Assembly: GCF_030656115.1 (NCBI RefSeq)
Contig: NZ_JAUSOO010000133.1
Span: 62,001 to 126,000, forward strand
Length of the DNA: 64,000 nt
Direction of reading: 5' to 3'
DNA from: Hydrogenophaga sp.
Lineage (GTDB): Bacteria > Pseudomonadota > Gammaproteobacteria > Burkholderiales > Burkholderiaceae_C
Under the pieces are notes generated by a model that saw nothing but the letters and a program-made list of their open reading frames with translations, did not search any database and had not been told where the DNA came from. This document shows positions 26,748-34,402 of this stretch, piece by piece. Numbering within the stretch: the stretch's first letter is position 1; every line of letters starts with the position of its first letter. Position numbers and translations under genes: made by a program.

Positions 26748-26932
26748 GGGGTTGGGTTGTTGTTGTTTTGGCAGGTGGTCGGGTCAGCAGGCAGGCGGAT
26801 GCACGAGAGCGCACGCGCGGCACCCAGGGCCAGCTCGGCCTGTGCGGCTGCTGATGTGTGGGTGGCTGCGCTCACCAGCAGGCGGTGGCGCCGGCCGCTG
26901 GGGGCCACGTGGGTGACGCGCCAGCGGTTCAC
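26732..26932 (-). CDS. Small phage protein, GTG start
   Basis: A 66-residue protein (VNRWRVTHVAPSGRRHRLLV, then Ala-rich helix, and a C-terminal tail NNNNPTPCQTC). The start GTG overlaps the stop of the preceding gene (CAGTGA) and has GGAGG upstream. Its end overlaps the replication gene start by 16 bases, which argues for a real coupled gene. The function is unknown. Confidence 0.55.
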   Translation of the reverse strand: MNRWRVTHVAPSGRRHRLLVSAATHTSAAAQAELALGAARALSCIRLPADPTTCQNNNNPTPCQTC

Positions 26933-27162
26933 TGGGGCACCTCCACCAGCGCGCCGAAGTCGTCGACCACGAGGCGGTCGATGAAGCGAGTCCACTGGCG
27001 GCCTTGGTCATCCAGACGAAACTCTTGGCCGATCCAACGCCGACCCAAACCAAACGCCTTGCTCGGCGGGCTTATGTAGAAAATGAAGCGGTTCGCGGGC
27101 GAAATTTCGACAGACAAAAAGTCGTCGAAGGAATTCACCTTGGGGAATGTGTTGGTGGTCAT
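26929..27162 (-). CDS. Small phage protein of unknown function
   Basis: A 77-residue protein (MTTNTFPKVNSFDDFLSVEI, RWIGQEFRLDDQGRQW). No motif or family is recognised. It is tightly packed between the small membrane protein gene and the GTG-start gene, so cotranscription is likely. Confidence 0.55.
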   Translation of the reverse strand: MTTNTFPKVNSFDDFLSVEISPANRFIFYISPPSKAFGLGRRWIGQEFRLDDQGRQWTRFIDRLVVDDFGALVEVPQ

Positions 27163-27165
27163 GGC

Positions 27166-27480
27166 TTAAACCCCACCCATGTAAGAGCCCACGAGGTAGC
27201 CCGCGGCCATGGCCAGCGACACCAGCACCACAGCCACCAGCAGGCTGATGCGCGCCCAGCGGTAGGCCATGCGCAGCCAGCGGCGCAGGGCAGCGCGGCG
27301 GGCGCTGGGGTGGACGGTGACCACGCCCGGGGCAAAGGCATGACCGGCCAGGCGGGTGGCGCTGGTGGCCACCCAGGTGCAGCCGCTGCAGGCGGGCAAG
27401 CGGCATTGGCAGGCGCCCAGGCTGTCGCAGCTGCGGCGCTGGGCGGTTGGGTTTTGTTGGCTGGCGGCAGGTGTTTTCAT
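27166..27480 (-). CDS. Cys-rich small membrane protein
   Basis: A 104-residue protein. The N-terminal third has five Cys within 20 residues (SCDSLGACQCRLPACSGCTW). A basic middle (RRAALRRWLRMAYRW) precedes one membrane span (ISLLVAVVLVSLAMAAGYLVG). The function is not recognised. AGGAAAC precedes the ATG. Confidence 0.55.
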   Translation of the reverse strand: MKTPAASQQNPTAQRRSCDSLGACQCRLPACSGCTWVATSATRLAGHAFAPGVVTVHPSARRAALRRWLRMAYRWARISLLVAVVLVSLAMAAGYLVGSYMGGV

Positions 27481-27581
27481 GGTGTTTCCTGGTTTTTGGG
27501 CAAAAGAAGGCCTCGCGCCTGTTTTTGCAGGCGCTGGGCGGGTGGTTGTTCGGTGGGTTGGGTGGCCGGGTGGCCGGTGCG

Positions 27582-27905
27582 TCAGCTGGGGTGCTGGGTG
27601 ATGGGGCCGTCTTCGTCCATCAGGTCAAGCTGCAGGGGGCCAGAGCCCTTGTGTTCGCCGGCGGGGGCCAGTTGCATGTGCATGCCCAGCGCTGCGCGGC
27701 GCACATAAGGACTCAGGGGGATGAGCACATCGGTGCGGGGCCGGGCGCTGGGGCTCAGCGTCAGGGCTGCGGCGGCGTCCACGCGCCAGTTGTGGCCGCA
27801 TTCCAGGTTGGTGCACTGCACATACAGATAGGTGACCGTCGGGCTTTGCTGTTCGCTGTTGCGCACATTGCTCAGCGTGTTGCAGTGGGGGCAGCGGAAG
27901 CGCAT
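27582..27905 (-). CDS. ogr: Ogr/Delta-type late transcription activator
   Basis: A 107-residue protein. The first 45 residues match the P2 Ogr/P4 Delta zinc-ribbon: MRFRCPHCNTLSNVRNS, then YLYVQCTNLECGHNW, i.e. C-X2-C ... C-X4-C. The tail is longer than in P2 Ogr (72 aa). Ogr binds a TGT/ACA dyad upstream of late promoters and contacts RNA polymerase alpha. In P2 it lies after D and is a late gene; here it is in the early operon between the CII-like gene and the replication block. Four candidate targets are listed below. Confidence 0.88.
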   Translation of the reverse strand: MRFRCPHCNTLSNVRNSEQQSPTVTYLYVQCTNLECGHNWRVDAAAALTLSPSARPRTDVLIPLSPYVRRAALGMHMQLAPAGEHKGSGPLQLDLMDEDGPITQHPS

Positions 27906-27917
27906 GGGTTGTTGTCC

Positions 27918-28220
27918 TTATTTGCAGCTGATGCCGCACTCACCTTGGCCAGCCCTGGCGCATTCGCAGTTCACGCCAACGCGGCTCAGGGTGACGATGG
28001 CGTCGAGGTATTCGCGGGTCACCAGCACAAAGCCCACGGCGCCCACCAGCTTGTCCAGCTTGTCAATGGGCACGCCTTGTTGACCATCCAAAAAACGGCT
28101 TACCGCGCTCTTGTCCCAGCCCACGGTTTCCATGACTTCATGTCGCCCCTGGCTGGTGAAGGCGGAGCGCAAAGCCTGCTCGATGCGCGGCGGGCCGGAA
28201 GGGTGGTGGTGTGTGCTCAT
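27918..28220 (-). CDS. Phage CII-like regulator
   Basis: A 100-residue protein. IEQALRSAF, VMETVGWDKSAVSRFLDG and LDKLVGAVGFVLVTREYLDA follow the order of lambda-type CII HTH proteins. The C-terminus is unusually Cys-rich (NCECARAGQGECGISCK). CII-like proteins of temperate phages activate or tune the lysis/lysogeny choice; here the DNA target is unknown. ATG 28220 has AAGGGG upstream. The frame extends to 28418 without sense. It is the second gene of the early operon. Confidence 0.75.
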   Translation of the reverse strand: MSTHHHPSGPPRIEQALRSAFTSQGRHEVMETVGWDKSAVSRFLDGQQGVPIDKLDKLVGAVGFVLVTREYLDAIVTLSRVGVNCECARAGQGECGISCK

Positions 28221-28221
28221 G

Positions 28222-28446
28222 TCAGTCCCCTTTTGAAATTTGCAGCTTGAGCTTGGGAAGCCCGGCCAGCACCGCCATGCGGCAGATCGCAGCCATCGAC
28301 CGGTTGTCCGCATCCGCCAGCGAGGCGATGGTCTGCCGCTCTTCAGGCTTGAGCCGAAGTGCAATCGGTCTGTCGTTGTCAACACCGGCATCTGATCGAC
28401 GGCGGCGAACGCTGACATTTTTCGGTTGTTTTTCGGGGCGGTTCAT
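28222..28446 (-). CDS. Ribbon-helix-helix-like DNA-binding protein
   Basis: A 74-residue protein. A basic N-terminus (PKNVSVRRRRSDAG) is followed by PIALRLKPEERQTIASLA and a helix (RSMAAICRMAVLAGLP), which fits an Arc/MetJ-type ribbon-helix-helix. It is the first gene of the early operon, opposite the repressor, a position where P2-like phages keep Cox/Apl-type regulators. The exact role is inferred. Confidence 0.65.
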   Translation of the reverse strand: MNRPEKQPKNVSVRRRRSDAGVDNDRPIALRLKPEERQTIASLADADNRSMAAICRMAVLAGLPKLKLQISKGD

Positions 28447-28482
28447 TTAATATTGAGGAATTAACCGTTACACAATGGGTGC

Positions 28483-28512
28483 ATTCTACCTACGCATTTG
28501 AGTATGTGAGAA
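28483..28512 (-). promoter_or_regulatory. Candidate early promoter (leftward)
   Basis: On the minus strand TTCTCA (28507-28512) is 18 bases from TAGAAT (28483-28488), a fair -35/-10 pair. The palindrome at 28491-28504 occupies the spacer, so bound repressor would block it. Assigned by eye. Confidence 0.5.
28491..28504 (+). promoter_or_regulatory. Repressor operator candidate O1
   Basis: TACGCATTTGAGTA, an imperfect palindrome of the form TAC-n-CA-n2-TG-n-GTA. It lies between the -35 and -10 of the leftward early promoter. Confidence 0.6.
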
Positions 28513-28521
28513 TGTCCCACT

Positions 28522-28535
28522 TACGCATATGGGTA
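28522..28535 (+). promoter_or_regulatory. Repressor operator candidate O2 (overlaps repressor start codon)
   Basis: TACGCATATGGGTA, the same palindrome as O1, starting exactly 31 bases (three helical turns) later. It covers the ATG (28529) of the repressor gene, which suggests autorepression. Confidence 0.6.
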
Positions 28536-28849
28536 TTCACGAACGACTTAAAGACGAACGCTCTCGCCTGGGCCTGAAGCAAGCCGAAATGGCTGAGGCT
28601 GGCGGTGTACAGGTGCAGGCTGTGAGCCTGTACGAGTCTGGGAAACGGTACCCCGACGCCCAATACCTGGAATCCATTGCCTTGGTGGGTGTGGATGTGG
28701 CTTACGTCATCACAGGCCACCGCACGCCCATAGCCACGCTGGCCAAAGAAGAGCAGGCGCTGATTGACAACTACCGCGCAGCCGACACACAAGGCCGCGC
28801 AGCAGCGAGAGCGGTGCTTTCTGCGGTCCAGAAACAGAAGGCGGCTTGA
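28529..28849 (+). CDS. XRE-family phage repressor
   Basis: A 106-residue protein. An N-terminal HTH_3 domain (LKDERSRLGLKQAEMAEAGG, then VQAVSLYESGKRYPDAQYL) covers residues about 5-62. A short helical C-terminal part (EEQALIDNYRAADTQGRAAA) probably dimerises. There is no LexA-like protease domain, so induction by RecA cleavage is not expected, as for P2 C. It is divergent from the early operon and has a paired operator-like motif at its start. No ribosome binding site is obvious ahead of the ATG, in line with a leaderless or very short leader message. Confidence 0.82.
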   Translation: MGIHERLKDERSRLGLKQAEMAEAGGVQVQAVSLYESGKRYPDAQYLESIALVGVDVAYVITGHRTPIATLAKEEQALIDNYRAADTQGRAAARAVLSAVQKQKAA

Positions 28850-28915
28850 ACCCGCTGCAAACGATCCGGTCCACGGCGCCGATTGAGCGCTGACCAACAA
28901 AAGGGAGGGGAATCC

Positions 28916-29419
28916 ATGGCAGCAAAACCGCTGGCGTTTGGCTTATTTGCTTTTGTGATGACGCGCTGGAGCATTTGCGGCGCCGCAGCTCTTGCGCTGC
29001 TGGCGGCATGCGGTGAGCCACCCAGCACCACACCGGCGCCCGTTGCGCCAGCCGCTGCGCCCGCGCCCACGCCGCTGGTAGACGTGCCTGCGCTGGCCGA
29101 ACAGGCGCCCAGTGTGGTTGCTCAGCAGTTGGGCGACCCAACCGGCTGCGAATCCATCAAGTACGGTGAAAAGTGCACTTACCGAAACAAAACCGAGGTG
29201 GTGTTTATCAACGGGCTGGCCGACTGGATCACGGTGCATGCAGACCTGCCTTACAGCGAAGAGGCCTTGCCTTTGATGGGCTTCAAGCCCGCGCCGTCAT
29301 CGTTTGACAATGAGTACGTCATTCGCTGGTCGGGTGAGCAGGGCACCCTGCTGATACAGCTGGCGCCTGGATCCGGGGGGCGGGCTTTCTTTGCTTATGT
29401 CAAGGTGCGGACACCTTGA
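28916..29419 (+). CDS. Putative lipoprotein, prophage cargo
   Basis: About 167 residues. A hydrophobic N-terminus ends in the lipobox-like LLAAC (SICGAAALALLAACGEPP), followed by a Pro/Ala linker and a soluble domain with a Cys pair (CESIKYGEKCTYRNK). The start at 28916 is supported by GGGAGG; ATG 28958 is an alternative. No family is recognised. Orientation opposite to the late genes and position after the repressor suggest expression in the lysogen. Confidence 0.7.
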   Translation: MAAKPLAFGLFAFVMTRWSICGAAALALLAACGEPPSTTPAPVAPAAAPAPTPLVDVPALAEQAPSVVAQQLGDPTGCESIKYGEKCTYRNKTEVVFINGLADWITVHADLPYSEEALPLMGFKPAPSSFDNEYVIRWSGEQGTLLIQLAPGSGGRAFFAYVKVRTP

Positions 29420-29560
29420 CGGATCAGACACCCATCCACACCGCCTGCGTGTACAAGCTGAGAGAAGGCGAATCACCTTCCGATTAAGCCGACAGCACGG
29501 CACGGGCGATCAAGCGGGCGTTTTTGAGCAATTGAAGCAACATTAAGGAAGGTGCAACTT

Positions 29561-30088
29561 ATGGCGATAAAGCTTTGCAGAGAGTGCAAAAAAGAGGTTT
29601 CAACAGAGGCAAAAACATGCCCAAACTGTGGGGCAGGGAGCCCCACCAAAACCAAGGCAAACACCAAAGACGCGCTGATTGGAGGTGTCGTGTTGATCGC
29701 CATAGTCGCTGGCTCGGTCACCATGTGCGGCGACAGCGACGAAGAGAAAGCCGCGAATGCAGAGGCCGCGAAGGCTGCGCATGCGGAGTGTCAAAAGAGT
29801 CTGCCGTGCATCGGTGAAAAGTTGGTCATATCAGCCGGGTACAAGTGCCCAGCCCAGATTGAAAAGCTGGCAAGTCATTCTGTGAAGTGGGTCGACGGAA
29901 CGCTGGAACCCAAGTTCAGCAGGTATCGATGGAGTGGATCTCAGCTTGATGTGGTGACCTTGTTGGGTGACAAGGCGCAGTTTCAAAACGGGTTTGGTGC
30001 GTACACCAACGTCATTTACGAATGCGACATGAGCATCGGCGAAGAGCCGACGGTTCTGGGTGTTCGGGTACAAGAAGGGAGGCTTTGA
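29561..30088 (+). CDS. Zinc-ribbon membrane protein, prophage cargo
   Basis: About 175 residues. An N-terminal zinc ribbon ([20 protein letters not shown]), a membrane segment ([20 protein letters not shown], about 38-57), and a soluble domain with several Cys ([22 protein letters not shown]). The family is not recognised. Spacing to the next gene is by overlap (TGATG), so they are coupled. Probable lysogenic conversion gene. Confidence 0.65.
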   Translation: MAIKLCRECKKEVSTEAKTCPNCGAGSPTKTKANTKDALIGGVVLIAIVAGSVTMCGDSDEEKAANAEAAKAAHAECQKSLPCIGEKLVISAGYKCPAQIEKLASHSVKWVDGTLEPKFSRYRWSGSQLDVVTLLGDKAQFQNGFGAYTNVIYECDMSIGEEPTVLGVRVQEGRL

Positions 30089-30270
30089 TGAGCAAGCGTG
30101 TTTTTTTTCTGGCATTTGCAATGGTTCTGGGCATGGTGCAAGCCCAGAAATCGGTCGCAGCAAACACACCGTGCTCGGGCAAGAAAGGTGGCATCTCGCA
30201 CTGCACTGGCGACAAGTTCGTCTGTAAGGATGGAACGATCAGTGCGTCTAAAAAGACCTGCAGAAGCTGA
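30088..30270 (+). CDS. Small secreted Cys-rich protein, prophage cargo
   Basis: A 60-residue protein with a signal peptide ([20 protein letters not shown]) and a mature part with four Cys ([20 protein letters not shown], then KKTC). Two disulfides are likely. AAGGGAGG precedes the ATG. It has the size and Cys pattern of small periplasmic proteins of unknown function. Confidence 0.65.
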   Translation: MSKRVFFLAFAMVLGMVQAQKSVAANTPCSGKKGGISHCTGDKFVCKDGTISASKKTCRS

Positions 30271-30287
30271 TGAGAGTCTGATGGAAG

Positions 30288-30303
30288 CGGCCGGGCCGCG
30301 TTT
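30288..30303. terminator. Weak bidirectional hairpin between cargo genes and D
   Basis: Inverted repeat AGCGGCC/GGCCGCG between convergent genes. There is no proper T run, so termination is only possible. Confidence 0.35.
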
Positions 30304-30325
30304 GCTTACGTAAATGTTCGGAAAC

Positions 30326-31324
30326 TCAAACCCCACCCAGCTCCATCTCCACGCCCTGCGTGTACCCGCTCTCATCCAGATGGCTGCTCACGCGCACCAC
30401 ACACCAGTCGGTGCCGTCAATCTCTCGCTTGAAGCCGCTCACCCGCGCCGGGGTTTCGGGCACCAGGGCCGGGTTGGCTTGGGCCAGCATGAGGGTCATG
30501 GTGGCTAAGCCGCGCTGTATGCGCTGCCATGCTGCCTGGGCGGCTTGCTGGGCGTCGGCGGCGTTGGCGTAGGTGTCTTTCAGCGTTTTGGCGTTCACCC
30601 GGGTGCCCACGGCCTCGCTCTTGCGGTTGGCTTGCGCGCCGTCGTGCCAGTAGGCCACCACGCCGGTGTAGCTGTCGCGGTCGGCGGTTTTGTAGCTGTG
30701 GCGGTCGCCGCTGGCGCGGGTGAGGGTGATGGTGGGCAGGGTTTTGCCGCTGGCGGTGGTGTTGCTGCCTTTTGGCAAACACAGCAGGCACCCGGCCTTC
30801 ACGGTGGCCACCGCGTCAAAGCGCTGCGCCAGGCGGGTGAGAAAGGCAATGTCGCTCTCGTTGGTCTGGTCAATGTGCGCAATGGCGCGGCTGGCCAGCG
30901 CTGGCGCCACGCGCGGCGTCAGGCTGTTGCGCTGGGCGATGGTGTTCACAATGTCGCCCAGCGTTTTGGCGTGCCAGCTCTGGTCTCGCCGGTTGCGCAG
31001 CTGCGCGCTCAGGTCTGCGGCGCGGGCGCGAATGGTGAGCACATCGGGCGCGCCTCCGTGCTCCACTTCGTCCACCTTGAAGGTGCCTTTGTCCACCAGC
31101 GCCTGCCCCAGCCAGCCCAGCGCCAGGGTGATGATGGCGCCCTTGGGTGGCAGGGCCAGCGCGCCGTCGTGGTCGCTCAGGCTCAGGTCCAGCGTGTCGG
31201 CATCGTCGCCGCGCGCTTCGGTCAGGCTCAAGCCCACCAGCAGGGCGCGCACGGTGGGGGTGATGTCTTTGCCGTCCACCACCAGGCGGTAGGCCGGGGT
31301 GGTGTGGTTGCTGGTGGGGGTCAT
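30326..31324 (-). CDS. D: Phage late control protein D (tail hub)
   Basis: A 332-residue P2 gpD-type protein. LVVDGKDITPTVRALLVGLSLTE, LDLSLSDHDGALALPP and DLSAQLRNRRDQSWH are read as the family opening. It forms the tail hub under the spike and is structurally like the gp27/VgrG base. It is the last gene of the FI-FII-E-T-U-D late operon. Its start overlaps the U stop by four bases. Confidence 0.9.
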   Translation of the reverse strand: MTPTSNHTTPAYRLVVDGKDITPTVRALLVGLSLTEARGDDADTLDLSLSDHDGALALPPKGAIITLALGWLGQALVDKGTFKVDEVEHGGAPDVLTIRARAADLSAQLRNRRDQSWHAKTLGDIVNTIAQRNSLTPRVAPALASRAIAHIDQTNESDIAFLTRLAQRFDAVATVKAGCLLCLPKGSNTTASGKTLPTITLTRASGDRHSYKTADRDSYTGVVAYWHDGAQANRKSEAVGTRVNAKTLKDTYANAADAQQAAQAAWQRIQRGLATMTLMLAQANPALVPETPARVSGFKREIDGTDWCVVRVSSHLDESGYTQGVEMELGGV

Positions 31325-31728
31325 GGCGTGGGGGCGGTGCGGCTGTCCACAATGTTGTCGTCAACCCGGCGCAGGCTCAGGCTGAATTCGATGCGCTTGG
31401 GCTGGCCCAGTGTGGTGAAGTGGCTTCCAGTTTCGGTCTTGTCGGTGATGACCCACTGGCCATACACCCGGCCCGTTCCGTCCACCAGCGCCAGGGGCTG
31501 GCCAGCGTCGGCCATGGTGTGCAGTTCGTCCAGGCTGATGCGGTTACCGAACTCAGGCAGCACAACGCCGGGTAGGGTGATGGTGTCGTCACCCGGGCCC
31601 AGGAACTGGCTGGCGGCGCGGGCGCCTACCCGGCTGTTTTGCGCGTGGCGCCAGGCGGTTTGGCGCTGCAGGCTCTGGAATGCCAGGGTCTTCAGGCTGA
31701 ACACGAATTGACCAAGTGCCATGAGCAT
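31321..31728 (-). CDS. U: Phage tail protein U
   Basis: A 135-residue P2 gpU-type tail assembly protein. It opens MLMALGQFVFSLKTL and has SLQRQTAWRHAQNSRVG, both typical. Position between T and D confirms the assignment. An ATG two codons later (31722) is possible. Confidence 0.9.
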   Translation of the reverse strand: MLMALGQFVFSLKTLAFQSLQRQTAWRHAQNSRVGARAASQFLGPGDDTITLPGVVLPEFGNRISLDELHTMADAGQPLALVDGTGRVYGQWVITDKTETGSHFTTLGQPKRIEFSLSLRRVDDNIVDSRTAPTP

Positions 31729-31742
31729 GGTGCGGGGGACTC

Positions 31743-33872
31743 TCAGTTGATGTCGGTGAGTGAGCCGCGGGCGCGGGCTTGCTTGGCGCTGGCGCGGCGG
31801 TCGAGCTCGGCGGCAATGGCGCGGGCCAGGCTTTGGGGGTCTTGGCCCGGGGCGGCGCTCACGTGGATGGTGATGGTGTCGCCCTGCACCATGGTGGGCG
31901 CGCTGCTGGCGCCTGCGCCCAGCGGTGGGCGGGCGTCAATGCGGGCGCCGGCCATGGCCATGCCGGGCACCAGGGCGGCGGCGGTGAGGCCTGCGGATGC
32001 GCGTTGCACCAGGGCTGCGCTGCGGCTGATGCCGATGGCGGCGCCTTCGCCCACGTGGTGCCCGGCGGCCATGAACACGCGGCTGGGGCTTTTGATGCCC
32101 AGCTTCTCTCGGAAGTAGCCGATGGCCGAATCGGCGGCCTTGCCAATGGCGTCGCGCACCCACGAAGCACCAGTACCGATTCCGTAGACTAAGCCTCGCA
32201 TCATTTGCCCACCTAGATCGGTGAACGCTGTCAACAAGAAGCTGGCGCCCAAATGGATTTCAGAAAACATGTTTTTGAAGAAGCTGCTGATTCCTGCCCA
32301 GTTCTTGTAGATCAGCAGCGCAATTCCGGCAATAAAGGCGATTTTTAAATACAAAGGGTTGAGCAAAAGAAGCCGCCCCACGCTGGCCAGCGCGGTGCCC
32401 ACCACGCCCAGGGCGGCGCCTGCGGTGGCGGTGCCGGTGGCAAACAGCAGCGCCAGCTTGGCGCCCACGGCCAGCGCCATGCCCAGCTGGCCCAGCAGCA
32501 ACACCAGCGGCAACAGTTTCAAGGCCACCAAGATGATGCCCAGGTTCTTCCAGCCGCCCACAAAGTCGGCCAGGCGCGTCAGCACGGCGCGGATGCCTTC
32601 AAAAAATGCCCAGGTGTTTTCAGCCACCAGCATGAAAGCTGCGCCGGTTTTTTCTGCCCATGCCTGCAGCTGGCCATTGGCGGCCATGCGGTCCAGTGTG
32701 GCCAGCAGGCCGCTCAGCTTGTTCTTCATGAAATCGAACAACCCCGCCGACATCACCGTGTTGGTGAACCGAGTCCACTGGTCGGCCATGTTCGACATCA
32801 TTCCAGCCCAGGTTTTGGACTGCTGGACCATGGCCCCACCGAATTGCCCACGGAGAATGGTGGTCAGCGTCTTTTCGATTTCTGTGCGGTTCCTTTTGTT
32901 GGCTGTCGCGCTCATATCCGCGCCGGTTTTCAAATCCTTGTAGAAGTAGGTGATTTCGTCACCCTTCACGGACTGGGTGATGTTGAAGGCTTCTTTAAGT
33001 CGCTCACCCTCGCCGTTCACCGCGTCTGCCAAGGCCTCAACAGCCTGAAGCACACCGCCACTAAGCTGGAGTGCAGAAGCGGTGTCACCAAGCGTGGCAA
33101 GGGCGCCGTTTTTTGGGTCGAACCCTCGGGCCTTCAGCTTGATAAAAGCCTCAGTGACTTCTGCCAGTTGATAGGGGGTGGTGGCCGCGAAGTTCTGAAC
33201 CCACGCCATCGACTCTTTGGCTTTGGTCGAAGAACCCTCAATGGTTGTCAGCGCGCCCTCAAATCGCTCAAAGTCTGCGGCCACATCCAAAAAGAACCGT
33301 TTGAACGCATAACCACCAGCGGCCAGGCCCACGGCGGCTTGGTTGCGCAGCTGGCTCACCTTGTCGCCAATGCGTTGCAGGTTGTCGCCCAAGCCCAGGC
33401 GCTGCATGCCGCCTGCAGCCTTGAGCCGGTTGGTCTGCCGCTCAATCTGCGCGGTGGCTGCGGCGGTTTCGCGGGTGATGCGGGCTTGCGCTTCGGCCAA
33501 ATTGCCAATACCTGCTTTGTTCAGCTCGCTGCGCAGCCGCAGGGCGGCGTCTCGCTGTTTTTTGAACTCGGTGGTGGCCTTGGCCAGCGCCTTCTCTGCC
33601 GCCTTCACCTGCGGGGTGTTGGCGCCGTGGGCGCGGGTGAGGGCGTCCACGTTTTGTTGCAGCACCTTGGTCTGAGTGCTGGCGGCTTTCAGGGCGGCTT
33701 GCTGTTTCTGGAAGCCGTCCACCTTGCGCTGCTGGTCGTTGAGCGCTTTCACGGTGTCGCGCGCGGCCTTGAGGGCCTGGGCGGCTTCTTTGCTGCCGCG
33801 TGTGATGTTGCGCAATGGGCCGGCCGCTTTGTCGGCCAGATCCATGATGACTTTGAGTTTCAGGTCGGCCAT
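31743..33872 (-). CDS. T: Tail tape measure protein T
   Basis: A 709-residue tape measure protein. Residues 20-160 are coiled coil (GSKEAAQALKAARDTVKALN and onward). The TMP domain follows, with FERFEGALTTIEGSSTKAKE, and hydrophobic stretches at about 430-520 (LGIILVALKLLPLVLLLGQL and others). It sets tail length and is ejected with the DNA. The late C-terminal part is Ala-rich with GIKSPSRVFMAAGHHVGEGA, a common end of phage tape measures. Confidence 0.93.
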   Translation of the reverse strand: MADLKLKVIMDLADKAAGPLRNITRGSKEAAQALKAARDTVKALNDQQRKVDGFQKQQAALKAASTQTKVLQQNVDALTRAHGANTPQVKAAEKALAKATTEFKKQRDAALRLRSELNKAGIGNLAEAQARITRETAAATAQIERQTNRLKAAGGMQRLGLGDNLQRIGDKVSQLRNQAAVGLAAGGYAFKRFFLDVAADFERFEGALTTIEGSSTKAKESMAWVQNFAATTPYQLAEVTEAFIKLKARGFDPKNGALATLGDTASALQLSGGVLQAVEALADAVNGEGERLKEAFNITQSVKGDEITYFYKDLKTGADMSATANKRNRTEIEKTLTTILRGQFGGAMVQQSKTWAGMMSNMADQWTRFTNTVMSAGLFDFMKNKLSGLLATLDRMAANGQLQAWAEKTGAAFMLVAENTWAFFEGIRAVLTRLADFVGGWKNLGIILVALKLLPLVLLLGQLGMALAVGAKLALLFATGTATAGAALGVVGTALASVGRLLLLNPLYLKIAFIAGIALLIYKNWAGISSFFKNMFSEIHLGASFLLTAFTDLGGQMMRGLVYGIGTGASWVRDAIGKAADSAIGYFREKLGIKSPSRVFMAAGHHVGEGAAIGISRSAALVQRASAGLTAAALVPGMAMAGARIDARPPLGAGASSAPTMVQGDTITIHVSAAPGQDPQSLARAIAAELDRRASAKQARARGSLTDIN

Positions 33873-33887
33873 GGTGGTGCGGTGTCC

Positions 33888-34004
33888 TTATTCTTCGGGC
33901 TGGTGGCGCACCCGGGCCTGTTCGCGCCACTGCATCAGTTCACCCAGGCTCATGGGGTCCATGTCTGCGGGGCGCCAGTGAAAAACGATGGCCACGTCGG
34001 CCAT
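33888..34004 (-). CDS. E': Tail assembly protein E' (reached by -1 frameshift)
   Basis: Thirty-eight residues from the internal ATG 34004: MADVAIVFHWRPADMDPMSL to GELMQWREQARVRHQPEE. This is the gpE' family sequence. It is in the -1 frame relative to E and ends just before T. Read as E+E' it gives about 136 residues, compared with 142 in P2. Confidence 0.85.
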   Translation of the reverse strand: MADVAIVFHWRPADMDPMSLGELMQWREQARVRHQPEE

Positions 34005-34012
34005 GGCGTCTT

Positions 34013-34297
34013 CTACTGCGGCGGGTAGGCCGTGGTCTCGGCTTTCTGCTGCAAAAAACCCGCTACCTCAACCCCCACAGCCAGCAGATCGGCGGGGTCC
34101 ATTTGCAGGGCCTCGGGCTTGCTCACGGTGGGGGTGCTGATGCGGGGCAGCAGCGTGGCGATGGCGTCCACGTCCATCTGCAGCAGGGCAAGCATGGACA
34201 AGCCGCGCAGCTCGCCGGCGGCGGGTTTGCGCAGTTCGATGACGGCGATGGTCTGGCCATCGCGCCGAATGGGGGTGTCGAGGTGGATGGTGGGCAT
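34013..34297 (-). CDS. E: Tail assembly protein E
   Basis: A 94-residue protein. It starts MPTIHLDTPIRRDGQ and has LRKPAAGELRGLSMLALLQM, which is the P2 gpE pattern for a tail assembly chaperone. Just before its end the slippery heptamer T-TTT-TTG allows a -1 shift into E'. ATG 34297 is chosen on family similarity; an upstream start at 34339 adds unlike residues. Confidence 0.88.
   Translation of the reverse strand: MPTIHLDTPIRRDGQTIAVIELRKPAAGELRGLSMLALLQMDVDAIATLLPRISTPTVSKPEALQMDPADLLAVGVEVAGFLQQKAETTAYPPQ
34052..34058 (-). promoter_or_regulatory. Programmed -1 frameshift heptamer T-TTT-TTG
   Basis: On the minus strand the E codons GGT TTT TTG place TTTTTTG in the right phase for a -1 slip. 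The new frame is open for 54 codons and encodes E'. The same heptamer is used by P2 for E+E'. Confidence 0.85.
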
Positions 34298-34402
34298 GGT
34301 GCGGTGTTTTTTGGCTTCTCGCACCCGCCGGGAACTCATGGCCCGGCGGGGGTCGACGCTTCGCGGGGGGTTATTCGTTGCGTGGGCTGGGTTGTGATGG
34401 CG

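Noticed and set aside
30545..31711. Plus-strand frame of 388 codons over D and U
   Set aside because: Gly/Ala/Val/His-rich shadow of conserved minus-strand tail genes.
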